Shown here: positions 9,113 through 18,367 of the stretch, piece after piece | How positions within the stretch are numbered: the stretch's first letter is position 1 | Layout: each line of letters opens with the position of its first letter | NCBI RefSeq assembly: GCF_026781265.1 | Contig: NZ_JAKUVC010000002.1 | Coordinates: 744,001 to 808,000 of the forward strand | DNA from: Streptococcus sanguinis | GTDB lineage: Bacteria > Bacillota > Bacilli > Lactobacillales > Streptococcaceae | DNA length: 64,000 nt | Direction: 5' to 3' | Program-made: the position numbers and the translations under genes | Notes under the pieces: model-generated | Databases searched by the model: none | What the model was told of the DNA's origin: nothing | The model's input: the letters and a program-made list of their open reading frames with translations, nothing else

Positions 9113-9955
9113 CTACTGACTCATCTCTTTCATCCACTTTGGAATGGCTCTACTGATTGCCGTTGGCAGGACGACATAAGCTTCATGACTCAGTTCATCT
9201 GCGATAAGCGAGTGAAGAAGGGTTGCAGCCGCCACTCGCTCAAAGAGACTGCTTGACTTGAACTGTCCAGCAAATGCGGCAATCATACCAGCCAGCGTAT
9301 CCCCCATGCCGCCAGTTGCCTGATAAGGTCCGCCTACTGTCAGCTCAAAGACCTGCTCTTGCCTACTTTGATAGATGGTCGTTCCATGCTTTTTCTGTAC
9401 GACAATACTGCCCAGAGGCAGCTGATTGACCGCTGCCTGATTGGCTGCCGCTGTCTGACTTGACAAGCTCAAACCCGATAAGCCTTCCCACTCCTTCTGG
9501 TGAGGGGTAAAAACTGTTTGGGCTTTTGGAAATGGCAAAGCTGCTTTGCTAAAAAGTGAAATGGCGCCGCCATCCATGATAAGTATCTGCTGTTCTGCCA
9601 CAGTCTGAACTACCTTTTGTAGGATATCTAGACCTAGTTGATTCTCCGCCAGACCCGGACCAATCAAGACTAGATCTGGTTTGGCCAGTTGCTCTGTCAA
9701 TCGGTCTTGGTCCCCTAAGTCAAAGGCCATGGTCTCCGGTAAATGACTGTGTAGAGGGGCGATATTGTCTCTATCTGTAGCAACAGTCACCAGACCAGCT
9801 CCGCTATTGACTGCTGCTAAAGCTGCCATGATGATGGCACCCCCATAAGGATAGGTCCCTCCAATCAGTAAAAGACGACCGTAATCGCCCTTGTGACTAT
9901 CCAAGGGACGTTCCCGAATGACTCTTTTTAAAATATTTTCAGCATTTTTTACCAT
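9113..9955 (-). CDS. nnrD: ADP-dependent NAD(P)H-hydrate dehydratase
   Basis: A 280-residue ribokinase-like protein of the YjeF C-terminal (CARKD) family. The landmarks are YGGAIIMAA, the DGGAISLF substrate loop and the catalytic GGMGDTLAGMIAA near residue 215. It repairs damaged hydrated NAD(P)H. The epimerase domain (NnrE) that is fused in many bacteria is absent here. The ATG at 9955 has AGGAG upstream. Confidence 0.93.
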   Translation of the reverse strand: MVKNAENILKRVIRERPLDSHKGDYGRLLLIGGTYPYGGAIIMAALAAVNSGAGLVTVATDRDNIAPLHSHLPETMAFDLGDQDRLTEQLAKPDLVLIGPGLAENQLGLDILQKVVQTVAEQQILIMDGGAISLFSKAALPFPKAQTVFTPHQKEWEGLSGLSLSSQTAAANQAAVNQLPLGSIVVQKKHGTTIYQSRQEQVFELTVGGPYQATGGMGDTLAGMIAAFAGQFKSSSLFERVAAATLLHSLIADELSHEAYVVLPTAISRAIPKWMKEMSQ

Positions 9956-10024
9956 GATATTCTCCTAGACCAACTTCATCCTGCACTTGTCTCAAGATGA
10001 CCAAACCTATCTTCATTATACACC

Positions 10025-10047
10025 AAAAGGCACCTAAACAGGTGCCT
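10025..10047 (-). terminator. Terminator after the HAD gene
   Basis: Perfect stem GGCACCT/AGGTGCC with a four-base loop, followed by TTTT on the minus strand. Confidence 0.75.
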
Positions 10048-10062
10048 CGTATCGCAGGAAAG

Positions 10063-10836
10063 TTATTTTTCTCGGAAATCTGCAAATTTTTGTAAGATTC
10101 TTGCTGCGACTGCCTTGGATAAATTTTCCTGAAAAGCAACCTGCTCATCCGCATAATCGCTCAAGCCCGAAAAATCCCCAACTTGCACAGCATAGAGAGA
10201 ATTCTTAAAGAGCTGGATATCATTTTGATCATTACCAAAAGCCACATAATCCGAACCGCATAATTCCTTTACAGTTGAAGCTTTATTGGTTTCAGCCGGA
10301 TTGATATAAAAACATTTCTCATGTTCATGATAGTCTAGACTTAGATTAGGCAAGCTTGCAAAACGAGCCTGTAAATCGTCTAAGAGCTGCTCATGATTCC
10401 CCATGTAAATAACAAGCTTAATAGGATGCTGGAGTTCAGTCAGTTCCAGCTGTCTTGCCCGCTTGAGAGGATCTACACTGGCAATAAAAGGGATTTTTTC
10501 TAAAATCTGGCCACTGTAGTCAAAAGTATTGTCAACGAAAAAAGGCAAATTATAGGTCAAACAAGTATCTAGAATGGCTTGATAACTTGACTGAGGCAGC
10601 TGACGCTCAAACATCAGCTGTCCCTTCTGATAAGCTACTCCGCCATTCAGGCCAATCACTATCTGCTGACTCAATTCCGGACCTAATAGTCCCAGACAAT
10701 CTCGATAGGAACGCGCCGAAGCAAACAGAACTTCATGCCCAAACTGAGGAGCCGTTAGCAGAACCTGCTTAATCTCCTCATCAATCGTCATATAATCAAA
10801 GGACAAGGTCCCATCCAAATCAAAAACAAATTTCAT
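10063..10836 (-). CDS. HAD-superfamily (Cof-type) phosphatase
   Basis: A 257-residue HAD-IIB hydrolase. The nucleophile motif FDLDGTLS is at residues 5-12, motif II is ASARSY, a Lys lies in the [10 protein letters not shown] stretch, and the metal motif is [11 protein letters not shown]. Cof-type HADs dephosphorylate sugar phosphates, nucleotides or flavin precursors; the substrate cannot be read from the sequence. It overlaps the folD stop by 4 bp, so it is co-translated with folD. Confidence 0.88.
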   Translation of the reverse strand: MKFVFDLDGTLSFDYMTIDEEIKQVLLTAPQFGHEVLFASARSYRDCLGLLGPELSQQIVIGLNGGVAYQKGQLMFERQLPQSSYQAILDTCLTYNLPFFVDNTFDYSGQILEKIPFIASVDPLKRARQLELTELQHPIKLVIYMGNHEQLLDDLQARFASLPNLSLDYHEHEKCFYINPAETNKASTVKELCGSDYVAFGNDQNDIQLFKNSLYAVQVGDFSGLSDYADEQVAFQENLSKAVAARILQKFADFREK

Positions 10837-11687
10837 GATTCAAGACTCCGTTTAAAAGCTTGGTAGGTCTGCTCCATCAGCATGGTAATGGTCATGGGCC
10901 CAACACCTCCAGGTACAGGGGTAATCAGACTGGCAAGTTCAGACACTTCATCAAACTTAACATCGCCAATCAGCTTGCCATTTTCATCCCGATTCATACC
11001 AACATCAATGACAACAGCCCCTTCCTTGACAAAGTCCTTGGTCACAAAATGTCCACGACCGATGGCCACCACCAAAATATCTGCCCGCTTAGCAGTCTTG
11101 GCTAGATTGTGAGTCCGCGAATGTGTTAGGGTTACTGTCGCATTCTTAGCTAAAAGGAGCTGAGCCATAGGCTTACCTACAATATTACTCCGCCCGATGA
11201 CAACCGCTCGCTTACCTTCCAGTTCAACGCCATATTCATGGAACATTGCCATAATGCCTGCAGGAGTAGCTGGAATCATAACCGGATGGCCGCTCCATAG
11301 CTTGCCCATATTAAGCGGATGAAAGCCATCAACATCCTTGTCTGGATAAATGGCCAGCAGTACCGCTTCATCATCGATATGATCAGGCAAGGGCAGCTGG
11401 ACCAAAATCCCATGCCAATCAGGATTTTGATTATAAGTTTCAATCAAGCTCAAGAGCTCTTCCTGGCTAGTCTTTTCTGGCAGACGTTCTACCTTACTCC
11501 GAAAGCCAGCAGCCAAGGCTGAGCGCTCTTTATTACGCACGTAGATTTGACTGGCTGGATTATTTCCCACCACAATCACTACCAAGCCCGGTACCTGACC
11601 TGTCTTTTCTTTGAGGCGAGCCGTTTTTTCGGCTAATTTTTTCTGAAGCTTCTCTGCCAGACCTCTACCATCAATAATCTGCGCCAT
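10833..11687 (-). CDS. folD: Bifunctional methylene-THF dehydrogenase/cyclohydrolase
   Basis: A 284-residue FolD of standard length. The catalytic Lys region is [14 protein letters not shown], the NADP loop is [14 protein letters not shown], and the C-terminal signature is [12 protein letters not shown]. It interconverts 5,10-methylene- and 10-formyl-THF for purines and formyl-Met. A TATAAT with an extended TG motif lies at 11725-11720 upstream. Confidence 0.97.
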   Translation of the reverse strand: MAQIIDGRGLAEKLQKKLAEKTARLKEKTGQVPGLVVIVVGNNPASQIYVRNKERSALAAGFRSKVERLPEKTSQEELLSLIETYNQNPDWHGILVQLPLPDHIDDEAVLLAIYPDKDVDGFHPLNMGKLWSGHPVMIPATPAGIMAMFHEYGVELEGKRAVVIGRSNIVGKPMAQLLLAKNATVTLTHSRTHNLAKTAKRADILVVAIGRGHFVTKDFVKEGAVVIDVGMNRDENGKLIGDVKFDEVSELASLITPVPGGVGPMTITMLMEQTYQAFKRSLES

Positions 11688-11856
11688 GTCATTCTCATTT
11701 CTTTTTCATTATCTTTTTCATTATACCAAAAAAATCTGTGCCCAGCCTATAACTTTTTCTTATACAAGGTTATAAAGCGAGGTTTCATTGGCACCTAGTG
11801 GTAAAATTTTCAGACCTACTAAATCTTTTTCAAAATAAGATAAAAAGGGTAAAAAT

Positions 11857-11878
11857 AAAAAGCAGCTAAGTGCTTTTT
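11857..11878 (-). terminator. Terminator of the DUF1797 gene
   Basis: Stem AAAAAGCA/TGCTTTTT with a T-rich tail on the minus strand. The stem overlaps the stop codon at 11877. Confidence 0.7.
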
Positions 11879-12107
11879 AGTAGAGTAATTCATAAATTTC
11901 CATTGCAATCAAATCGATGCTGTCGAAAGTATAGGTCTCACGCGCTGCAACGTCACGCAAGGTGAAGACAGAGCCGTTTTCTTCGTCGTAACTGTAAGCT
12001 ACTTCTGCTACAACCACTCCTTCACGCTCAAAATTACGTTTCAAATTTCCGCCATCCTTAGCCATAGCTTCTAAGCGGTTAATAATTCTAACTAAATGTG
12101 ATTCCAT
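11877..12107 (-). CDS. DUF1797-family small protein
   Basis: A 76-residue acidic protein with an N-terminal amphipathic helix (HLVRIINRLEAMAK), a beta-rich middle and a C-terminal DLIAMEIYELLY. It matches the DUF1797 family found beside clpE in streptococci. The function is unknown. It is divergent from clpE with its own terminator. Confidence 0.8.
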   Translation of the reverse strand: MESHLVRIINRLEAMAKDGGNLKRNFEREGVVVAEVAYSYDEENGSVFTLRDVAARETYTFDSIDLIAMEIYELLY

Positions 12108-12247
12108 TTTGTTTCTCCTATTTACTTAGTTCCCTCTTATTTTACCATAAATAGCGACTGAAATACCACTAAAAGCCAATTTTTTGTAATTTTTCAAGAA
12201 TTTGTTTTCATTCTGCTCGGTCTAAGGGAGGATTTTGTAGTAAATTC

Positions 12248-12305
12248 TTGCAAAGTTCGAGAATACTGATATAATGAAACTATAAAACTTTGACTATTTT
12301 TGACC
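12248..12305 (+). promoter_or_regulatory. clpE promoter with CtsR operator
   Basis: -35 TTGCAA (12248-12253), 16-bp spacer, -10 TATAAT (12270-12275). The site at 12289-12305, read on the minus strand as GGTCAAA AAT AGTCAAA, matches the CtsR heptad repeat RGTCAAA NAN RGTCAAA exactly. It sits at about +8 to +24, so bound CtsR would block the polymerase. Confidence 0.92.
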
Positions 12306-12356
12306 TTTAATTATTTCTATAAATATCTTGCACACTAAAAGAAAAGAGGTATCTGC

Positions 12357-14627
12357 ATGCTTTGCCAAAATTGTAAAATCAATGAATCTACGATTCACCT
12401 TTATACCAACGTAAATGGCCATAAACAGCAGGTGGATTTGTGCCAAAACTGCTACCAAATCATGAAAACAGACCCTGAACATTCCTTGTTCGGTGGAATT
12501 GCTAATGCAAACAATCACGGAACAGATCCTATCGATGACTTCTTCAACAGCCTCAGCAATTTTCAACATCCGCAGGAACCTCCTACTCCTCCGACCCAAT
12601 CTGGCAGAGCCTACGGTGGGGGTGGCGGCTACGGTTCCAATCCCAGTAAGGGAGGGCAGCCTCAGCCAGCTCCGCAAAAACCAAAAGGCCTACTGGAAGA
12701 GTTTGGTATCAACGTGACTGAGTTGGCTCGCCGAGGCGAGATTGATCCTGTTATTGGCCGTGATGAAGAAATCGTCCGTGTCATTGAAATCCTCAACCGC
12801 CGCACCAAAAACAATCCTGTTCTCATAGGAGAGCCAGGAGTCGGAAAAACTGCCGTGGTGGAAGGCTTAGCCCAAAAAATTGTTGATGGTGATGTGCCTC
12901 ATAAACTCCAAGGCAAAGAAGTTATCCGCCTAGACGTTGTCAGCTTAGTACAGGGAACTGGTATCCGTGGCCAATTTGAGGAGAGAATGCAGAAGCTCAT
13001 TGATGAGATTCGTTCTCGTCAGGATGTCATTCTCTTTATTGATGAAATCCATGAAATTGTCGGAGCAGGCTCTGCTGGCGATGGCAATATGGACGCTGGG
13101 AACATCCTCAAACCAGCTCTGGCTCGCGGTGAGCTCCAGATGGTTGGAGCAACCACCCTCAATGAATATCGCATCATTGAGAAGGATGCTGCACTGGAGC
13201 GCCGCATGCAGCCCGTTAAGGTTGATGAACCAACGGTAGAGGAAACGATTACCATCCTCAAAGGGATTCAGAAAAAATACGAAGACTACCATCATGTCAA
13301 GTACACAGATGCGGCCATTGAAGCTGCTGCGCTTCTCTCCAACCGCTACATCCAAGATCGCTTCCTGCCAGACAAGGCTATTGACCTCTTGGATGAGGCT
13401 GGTTCCAAGATGAATCTGACCCTCAACTTCGTTGATCCCAAGGTCATTGACCAACGTCTGATTGAGGCCGAAAACCTCAAGGCTCAGGCAACCCGTGACG
13501 AAGATTTCGAGAAAGCAGCTTACTTCCGCGACCAGATTGCCAAGTACAAGGAACTGCAGCAGACAAGCGTGCTAGACAAGGACACTCCGATTATCAGCGA
13601 GAAAACGATTGAGCACATCGTAGAGCAAAAGACCAATATCCCAGTCGGAGACCTCAAAGAAAAAGAACAGTCTCAACTAGTCAATCTCTCCAGCGACCTA
13701 AAGGCCCATGTCATCGGTCAAGACGATGCTGTGGATAAGATTGCCAAGGCCATCCGCCGCAACAGGGTCGGACTAGGAAGTCCTAATCGCCCAATCGGCA
13801 GCTTCCTCTTTGTCGGACCAACTGGTGTCGGTAAGACTGAGCTGTCTAAGCAACTAGCCATTGAGCTCTTTGGCTCGGCTGACAGCATGATTCGCTTTGA
13901 TATGAGTGAATATATGGAAAAACACAGCGTGGCAAAACTGGTCGGTGCCCCTCCGGGCTATGTCGGCTATGATGAAGCTGGTCAATTGACTGAGCGCGTC
14001 CGCCGCAATCCTTACTCACTCATTCTGCTGGATGAGGTGGAAAAGGCCCATCCCGATGTAATGCACATGTTCCTGCAGGTTCTAGATGATGGCCGCCTGA
14101 CTGATGGCCAAGGACGGACTGTCAGCTTCAAGGACACCATTATCATCATGACATCCAATGCCGGAACTGGCAAAGCTGAAGCTAGCGTTGGCTTTGGGGC
14201 AGCGCGTGAAGGCCGCACCAACTCCGTCTTAGGTGAATTGGGTAACTTCTTCAGTCCTGAGTTTATGAACCGCTTTGACGGCATCATCGAATTTCAGGCG
14301 CTCAGCAAGGACAACCTGCTTCAAATCGTCAACCTTATGTTGGACGATGTCAATCAACGTTTGGCAACCAACGATATTCATCTGGATGTTACGGAGAAGG
14401 TCAAGGAAAAATTGGTTGATATGGGCTACGATCCAAAAATGGGCGCTCGCCCACTGCGCCGCACCATTCAGGACCATATCGAAGATGCTATTACCGACTT
14501 CTATCTGGAAAATCCAAGCGAAAAAGAGCTCAAAGCTATCATGACCAGCAATGGCAAGATTCTCATCAAGTCAGCCAAGAAAACTGAAAGCACAGAGTCC
14601 GTTCATTCATCACAAGAAGAAAAATAA
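12357..14627 (+). CDS. clpE: ATP-dependent Clp protease ATP-binding subunit ClpE
   Basis: A 756-residue HSP100 ATPase. An N-terminal zinc finger (C3, C6, C29, C32), the ClpE hallmark, is followed by a Gly/Pro-rich linker. AAA domain 1 has Walker A GEPGVGKT near 157. A UVR coiled-coil lies at about 367-399, and AAA domain 2 has Walker A GPTGVGKT near 487. ClpE unfolds damaged proteins for ClpP during stress and helps destabilise CtsR. The CtsR operator over its start site places it in the CtsR heat-shock regulon. It is monocistronic. Confidence 0.98.
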   Translation: MLCQNCKINESTIHLYTNVNGHKQQVDLCQNCYQIMKTDPEHSLFGGIANANNHGTDPIDDFFNSLSNFQHPQEPPTPPTQSGRAYGGGGGYGSNPSKGGQPQPAPQKPKGLLEEFGINVTELARRGEIDPVIGRDEEIVRVIEILNRRTKNNPVLIGEPGVGKTAVVEGLAQKIVDGDVPHKLQGKEVIRLDVVSLVQGTGIRGQFEERMQKLIDEIRSRQDVILFIDEIHEIVGAGSAGDGNMDAGNILKPALARGELQMVGATTLNEYRIIEKDAALERRMQPVKVDEPTVEETITILKGIQKKYEDYHHVKYTDAAIEAAALLSNRYIQDRFLPDKAIDLLDEAGSKMNLTLNFVDPKVIDQRLIEAENLKAQATRDEDFEKAAYFRDQIAKYKELQQTSVLDKDTPIISEKTIEHIVEQKTNIPVGDLKEKEQSQLVNLSSDLKAHVIGQDDAVDKIAKAIRRNRVGLGSPNRPIGSFLFVGPTGVGKTELSKQLAIELFGSADSMIRFDMSEYMEKHSVAKLVGAPPGYVGYDEAGQLTERVRRNPYSLILLDEVEKAHPDVMHMFLQVLDDGRLTDGQGRTVSFKDTIIIMTSNAGTGKAEASVGFGAAREGRTNSVLGELGNFFSPEFMNRFDGIIEFQALSKDNLLQIVNLMLDDVNQRLATNDIHLDVTEKVKEKLVDMGYDPKMGARPLRRTIQDHIEDAITDFYLENPSEKELKAIMTSNGKILIKSAKKTESTESVHSSQEEK

Positions 14628-14640
14628 ATGTCGACAAAAT

Positions 14641-14672
14641 AGAGCAGAAAACTAACTGTTTTCTGCTCTATT
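14641..14672. terminator. Bidirectional terminator between clpE and the gyrI-like gene
   Basis: Perfect stem AGCAGAAAAC/GTTTTCTGCT with T-rich tails on both sides. Confidence 0.85.
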
Positions 14673-14675
14673 TCT

Positions 14676-15289
14676 TTATTGATCCTTCTGAACCTTGTAG
14701 CGCAGAATTGTTTTCAGCTTGCTAGGGTCTGTCCGATTCAGATTATTGAGATAAATTTCCCTATGAGTGTTTGAAATCCGTGTCAGCTGGTGATTCTGGC
14801 AAAAGGCATCCATTTTAGCGAAGGATTGAGGTTCTTCGTCAAAAGGTCCTAGGTGCAACACGGTGACACACGCTCCTTCCGTCATTTCTTCAAAGCGAAT
14901 CTCGTCATAGAGAGGATTAGGCTTTTTGACACGGACTTGTTCCAGAGCCTTTTTCACCATCTCTTCAATGATAAAGTCCGGCTGGCCAATCATAATGGTA
15001 TAAATCAATTCTTCTTTAATCAGTTCTCCTGCTTGCTCTTGCTGCCAAAGTCCTTCCAAGGGATAAACTGTAAAATCAGTAAATTCTTGCTCGGCTGCTG
15101 TCTTTTTGTAGTTCATCTTGATAGCATAGGCTAAACTGTACAGAGCACCAACTCGTTCCGAAAAGTCAGCAGCATTAGGATTGCCCTTGCCGTCATCATG
15201 ATAAAAGACTGGGCAGGAACATCTATGAGACAGGGTGCAGACTTGATTTGATAGAATTCTCGATTGGCTTTTCTCCATTCATATTTCAT
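14676..15289 (-). pseudogene. GyrI-like small-molecule-binding protein, frameshifted
   Basis: The true start is the ATG at 15289, with AAAGGAGGA 7 bases upstream, giving MKYEWRKANREFYQIKSAP. After about 31 codons, near 15194-15205, the frame is lost. Restoring a single missing base joins DVPAQSFIM to DGKGNPNAADFSERVGAL and the rest of a GyrI-like domain ending at 14676. The longest uninterrupted frame (start 15278) has an unrelated out-of-frame N-terminus. GyrI-like domains bind small ligands or act as effector domains. It lies just downstream of a WYL-type regulator. A real frameshift or a sequencing error are both possible. Confidence 0.75.
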
Positions 15290-15330
15290 GAGAGAGTCCT
15301 CCTTTCTTTACTACAAACAGTATAGCAAAG

Positions 15331-15357
15331 AAAAGCTGACAACCTCTGTCAGCTTTT
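15331..15357 (-). terminator. Terminator at the end of the WYL-regulator gene
   Basis: Stem AAAAGCTGACA/TGTCAGCTTTT including the stop codon, then TTTTCTTT on the minus strand. Partial read-through to the gyrI-like gene is likely; a TATACT with a TG motif lies just after it. Confidence 0.65.
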
Positions 15358-16248
15358 ATAAATATCGGCAATAGCTTTTAACTTTTCTTTGAATTCTTCC
15401 CGTAACCGAGACGGCTCCATGATTTCAACTCCCTCCAAAAAGGATAGCAAGTAGGTATAAAGACTATCGTGACTCGGCAAATGCGTTTGGACATAAAGGC
15501 TCCCATCAGTCTCCTCTATCTCTGCTTCTGAAAACTCCTCGTACACTCGAAAGGCATGCTTCCGGTCAAATTTCAAGAGGACTTTTACAGTGCCTCCTAG
15601 CCGCTCCTCAGGACTAAATGTCTCATCCAAGACTCTCTGCTTATATCGTTCCTCTAACATCTGACAGTCTCTCATTCTATTGAGTTTAAAAAAGCGCGGG
15701 ACTTGTCTTAAACAACAAAAGCCAGCAAGATACCAATCTTGGCTTTTAAATACTAACTTCAGCGCCTCGATCTTGCGCTGCTCTCTTTCTCCACGCCCAT
15801 TCAAGTAAGAAAATGACAAGACTCTTCTTTGCAAGATCGCCTGCTTAATGGTATCAAACAGTTCTTTCTGATCTGCTTTCTTGCGCCAGTCAGTGAAATC
15901 CACCTCTAGCCAATAAGTCGCCTGAACTTGAAACAAGGACTGCAGCTTAGCCAAGGTTTCTACTTGCTCGCCACCTGTTAAAATCTGGAAGCCTTGAAGA
16001 GCAGCTAATAGCTCATCCCTCTCAGACTCTGAAAACAAGGCTTTGTCTAAGACAAAATCCTTCATCAGAAAAATGCCCCAGCCCTTGCCTGGGCTGCAGT
16101 ATATGGGGATTCCTGCCAAACTCAGCTTGTCCACATCTCGATAGATGGTTCGAATAGATACTTCAAATAGTGAGGCCAATTCGGGAGCTGTTGTGCGGCC
16201 TTGCTCTAAAAGAAGATATAAGATTTTAAAAAGTCTGCTTTCTGTCAT
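15349..16248 (-). CDS. YafY-type transcriptional regulator (HTH + WYL domain)
   Basis: A 299-residue protein. It has an N-terminal DeoR-like helix-turn-helix (TTAPELASLFEVSIRTIYRDVDKL, about residues 18-42) and a WYL domain in the middle (VLSFSYLNGRGEREQRKIEAL, then KSQDWYLAGFC). The C-terminal WCX-type segment reads HLPSHDSLYTYLLSFLEGVEIMEP. WYL proteins bind ligands or nucleic acid and often control neighbouring genes; the adjacent gyrI-like gene is the obvious candidate. A TATAAT with extended TG lies in front of the start. Confidence 0.88.
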   Translation of the reverse strand: MTESRLFKILYLLLEQGRTTAPELASLFEVSIRTIYRDVDKLSLAGIPIYCSPGKGWGIFLMKDFVLDKALFSESERDELLAALQGFQILTGGEQVETLAKLQSLFQVQATYWLEVDFTDWRKKADQKELFDTIKQAILQRRVLSFSYLNGRGEREQRKIEALKLVFKSQDWYLAGFCCLRQVPRFFKLNRMRDCQMLEERYKQRVLDETFSPEERLGGTVKVLLKFDRKHAFRVYEEFSEAEIEETDGSLYVQTHLPSHDSLYTYLLSFLEGVEIMEPSRLREEFKEKLKAIADIYKS

Positions 16249-16409
16249 AAAACCACCTCGCTACTATTATAACAATTTCTTCTATAAATTTTTTACCATT
16301 CCTATAAAGAAGAGAGTTTTTAAACTGTTGGAGGAAAGAATTTATAATTTGAAGAACATCTCTTTAAACGACTATCATTCTTTTTCTGTTCAATAAACCG
16401 AGTAAATTC

Positions 16410-16438
16410 TTGACAGCTGGTCCTTAGTCCATTATGAT
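16410..16438 (+). promoter_or_regulatory. Promoter of the Nudix gene
   Basis: Consensus -35 TTGACA (16410-16415), 17-bp spacer, -10 TATGAT (16433-16438), 35 bases before the ATG. Confidence 0.8.
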
Positions 16439-16473
16439 AGATAGTAAACTGACTAGAGATTGAGGATATTAGA

Positions 16474-16923
16474 ATGACAAATCCAACCTTTGGTGAAAAG
16501 GAAGCAAATGTAGAATATGTGACTCGCTACGGAGTCTATGCCGTTATCCCAGACGAAAAGAAAGAAAAGATTATTTTGGTCCAGGCGCCTAACGGGGCTT
16601 GGTTTCTTCCCGGTGGAGAGATTGAAGAGGGGGAAAACCATCAGACTGCCCTTGAACGCGAGCTGATGGAAGAACTTGGATTCACAGCCCAGCTTGGCCG
16701 CTATCTTGGACAGGCTGACGAATATTTTTACTCTCGCCATCGCGACACCTATTTTTACAACCCAGCCTACCTGTATGAGGTCACCTCTTTCCAAGAAGTC
16801 CAAAAACCGTTGGAAGATTTCAATCAGCTTGCCTGGTTCCCAGTCGAAGAAGCTATTGAAACACTCAAACGTGGCAGCCATAAATGGGGTATCCAAGCTT
16901 GGAAAAATGCGCCTAAAGCTTAA
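16474..16923 (+). CDS. Nudix hydrolase
   Basis: A 149-residue protein with a complete Nudix box: GEIEEGE, seven residues, then RELMEELGF, matching GX5EX7REUXEEXGU. The fold begins with TRYGVYAVIPD and ends with a WFPVEEAIETLKRG segment. Nudix enzymes hydrolyse nucleoside diphosphate derivatives; the substrate is not predictable here. It is the first of two plus-strand genes, but the following DUF1827 gene has its own promoter. Confidence 0.92.
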   Translation: MTNPTFGEKEANVEYVTRYGVYAVIPDEKKEKIILVQAPNGAWFLPGGEIEEGENHQTALERELMEELGFTAQLGRYLGQADEYFYSRHRDTYFYNPAYLYEVTSFQEVQKPLEDFNQLAWFPVEEAIETLKRGSHKWGIQAWKNAPKA

Positions 16924-16931
16924 AGAAATCA

Positions 16932-16960
16932 TTCACAATTTATAGCAAACATGTTATAAT
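16932..16960 (+). promoter_or_regulatory. Promoter of the DUF1827 gene
   Basis: -35 TTCACA (16932-16937), 17 bp, -10 TATAAT (16955-16960), then AGGAGG before the ATG at 16991. Confidence 0.7.
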
Positions 16961-16990
16961 AATAGCAGGTATAAAGCAGGAGGAAATCGT

Positions 16991-17293
16991 ATGAAGCTTA
17001 TTAATACAACAAACAGTCATGCTGACCTTGTCAAAAGCCAATTGGAAAGCACCGATGCGATATTAGTCGAAGTTTATTCTGCTGGAAACAGCGATGTTGT
17101 TTTTACACAAGCTCCTCTTCACTATGAAATTTTGATTTCAAACATGCACCGTGCTGTACGCGAACAGGAAATCGAAAAAATTAGAGAATTTTTCTTGAAG
17201 AGAAAAATTGATGCAAACGCTATTGATAAAGCTGCTATCCGAACGATTTACGCTAATAATCTAATCGAAATTTCCATTCCTGTTAAACAGTAA
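16991..17293 (+). CDS. DUF1827-family protein
   Basis: A 100-residue protein with no signal or membrane segment. The sequence (MKLINTTNSHADLVKSQLES...) matches the streptococcal and lactococcal DUF1827 family of unknown function. It has a strong ribosome site and a terminator of its own. Confidence 0.85.
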   Translation: MKLINTTNSHADLVKSQLESTDAILVEVYSAGNSDVVFTQAPLHYEILISNMHRAVREQEIEKIREFFLKRKIDANAIDKAAIRTIYANNLIEISIPVKQ

Positions 17294-17294
17294 A

Positions 17295-17321
17295 AACTAA
17301 GGCCAGGCCTTAGTTTTTTTA
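17295..17321. terminator. Bidirectional terminator
   Basis: Stem AACTAAGGCC/GGCCTTAGTT, T run on the plus side. It serves the DUF1827 gene and possibly the convergent acetyltransferase gene. Confidence 0.85.
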
Positions 17322-17753
17322 TTGTTTATAGATCATGGTAATATGAGGCGTCGATTCAAAAATAAAGGGTTGACCAACCGCCTTGAAACCATATTTTTCA
17401 TAGAGAGCAGCCACTTGCTCCTGAGCCTCTATTTCAATTTCCTTTCCTGGCCATTTTTCAGCACATAATTGCAAGATTTCTCTGATAAGCTGTCCTCCTA
17501 ATCCCTGTCCTCGTACAGACTGAGCTGTGACTACTCGACCAAAGACTAAATGCTCTCCCTCTTCAAAGACCCGAGCATAAACATCAATTTCCCCTTTTTC
17601 ATTAGCATGGTAAACGTGCAATGCTTCTAAGTCCTTCTCATCCAGTTCATGATAAATGCGCTCCTGCTCCACCACAAAGGTGTCAATGCGCAATTTTAAG
17701 ATTTGATAAAATTCTATCGGGTTCAACTCAGTTAATTTTTTCCTAGACCACAT
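17319..17753 (-). CDS. GNAT acetyltransferase (ElaA type)
   Basis: A 144-residue GNAT fold. The acetyl-CoA loop is RVVTAQSVRGQGLGGQLI and the C-terminus is YEKYGFKAVGQPFIFESTPHITMI, typical of the ElaA family. The ATG at 17753 is chosen because AGAGGAAA precedes it; the longer frame has no ribosome site and would run into the divergent promoter. It is divergent from a MarR gene with a shared promoter region. Confidence 0.88.
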   Translation of the reverse strand: MWSRKKLTELNPIEFYQILKLRIDTFVVEQERIYHELDEKDLEALHVYHANEKGEIDVYARVFEEGEHLVFGRVVTAQSVRGQGLGGQLIREILQLCAEKWPGKEIEIEAQEQVAALYEKYGFKAVGQPFIFESTPHITMIYKQ

Positions 17754-17755
17754 AC

Positions 17756-17784
17756 TTGTTTCCTCTAACTTTTTAATGTATAAT
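17756..17784 (+). promoter_or_regulatory. Promoter of the marR gene, overlapping the acetyltransferase control region
   Basis: -35 TTGTTT (17756-17761), 17 bp, -10 TATAAT (17779-17784). The -35 lies within 3 bp of the divergent gene's start codon, so MarR bound here could affect both genes. A TGCAAATGCA element follows the -10. Confidence 0.65.
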
Positions 17785-17814
17785 AAATGCAAATGCAACT
17801 ATAAAGGAGTTCCT

Positions 17815-18231
17815 ATGGATCACCGTCAACTTTTCCGACAAATGGGCTTTATTTCTAGACAGGCTATGATGAAAATGAATCAGAAAGCCGGTAACTACGG
17901 CCTAGACAATAATTTGTTTCTACTTCTCATTCGCATCGTCGAAAATGAAGGTCTCAGCCAATCACAACTGGCAGAGATGGTGCAGATTGACAAGACTACC
18001 CTCAGCCGATCCCTAGGAAAGCTGGAAGATAGGGGCTTGATTATCAAAAAGACCAAAGCTCAAAATAAGAAGTTCAAAGAGCTCTATCCTAGCAATCAGG
18101 CTCTCAAACTCTACGACCAGCTAATTGGCTTTGAAAATACTTATACCAGTCAGGCTCTGCAGAAACTGACTTCCTCTGAGCTCTTTCAGCTCCAAAACAT
18201 TCTAGCTAAAATAGACACTCCTAATGTATAA
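17815..18231 (+). CDS. MarR-family transcriptional regulator
   Basis: A 138-residue winged-helix protein: LSQSQLAEMVQIDKTTLSRSL recognition region, then the DRGLIIKKTKAQNKKFKELY wing. It starts at the ATG at 17815 with AAGGAG in front. MarR proteins are ligand-responsive repressors, and the divergent GNAT gene is the probable target. The ligand is unknown. Confidence 0.9.
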   Translation: MDHRQLFRQMGFISRQAMMKMNQKAGNYGLDNNLFLLLIRIVENEGLSQSQLAEMVQIDKTTLSRSLGKLEDRGLIIKKTKAQNKKFKELYPSNQALKLYDQLIGFENTYTSQALQKLTSSELFQLQNILAKIDTPNV

Positions 18232-18245
18232 TTAGTATAACAGAA

Positions 18246-18275
18246 AACAGTTGCGTTTGCACCTGTTTGTTTTTT
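18246..18275 (+). terminator. Terminator of the marR gene
   Basis: Stem AACAGtTGC/GCAcCTGTT with one mismatch, then a T run. Confidence 0.75.
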
Positions 18276-18318
18276 CTAATTTAATTTTAATTTAACAAAT
18301 TTTCAAATCAATCTATCT

Positions 18319-18358
18319 AAAAAATGGCTCGCCATTAAAGGGCAAAGCCATTTTTTAT
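18319..18358. terminator. Terminator between marR and ileS
   Basis: Stem AAAAAATGGC/GCCATTTTTT with an 18-base loop, symmetric in both directions. It probably ends ileS transcription. Confidence 0.7.
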
Positions 18359-18367
18359 TTTGGAAAC

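Noticed and set aside
8901..9137. 78-residue open frame on the minus strand between xseA and nnrD
   Set aside because: It overlaps the xseA start and a terminator hairpin and resembles no family.
12945..13454. 169-residue frame antisense to clpE
   Set aside because: Shadow of the highly conserved clpE AAA domain.
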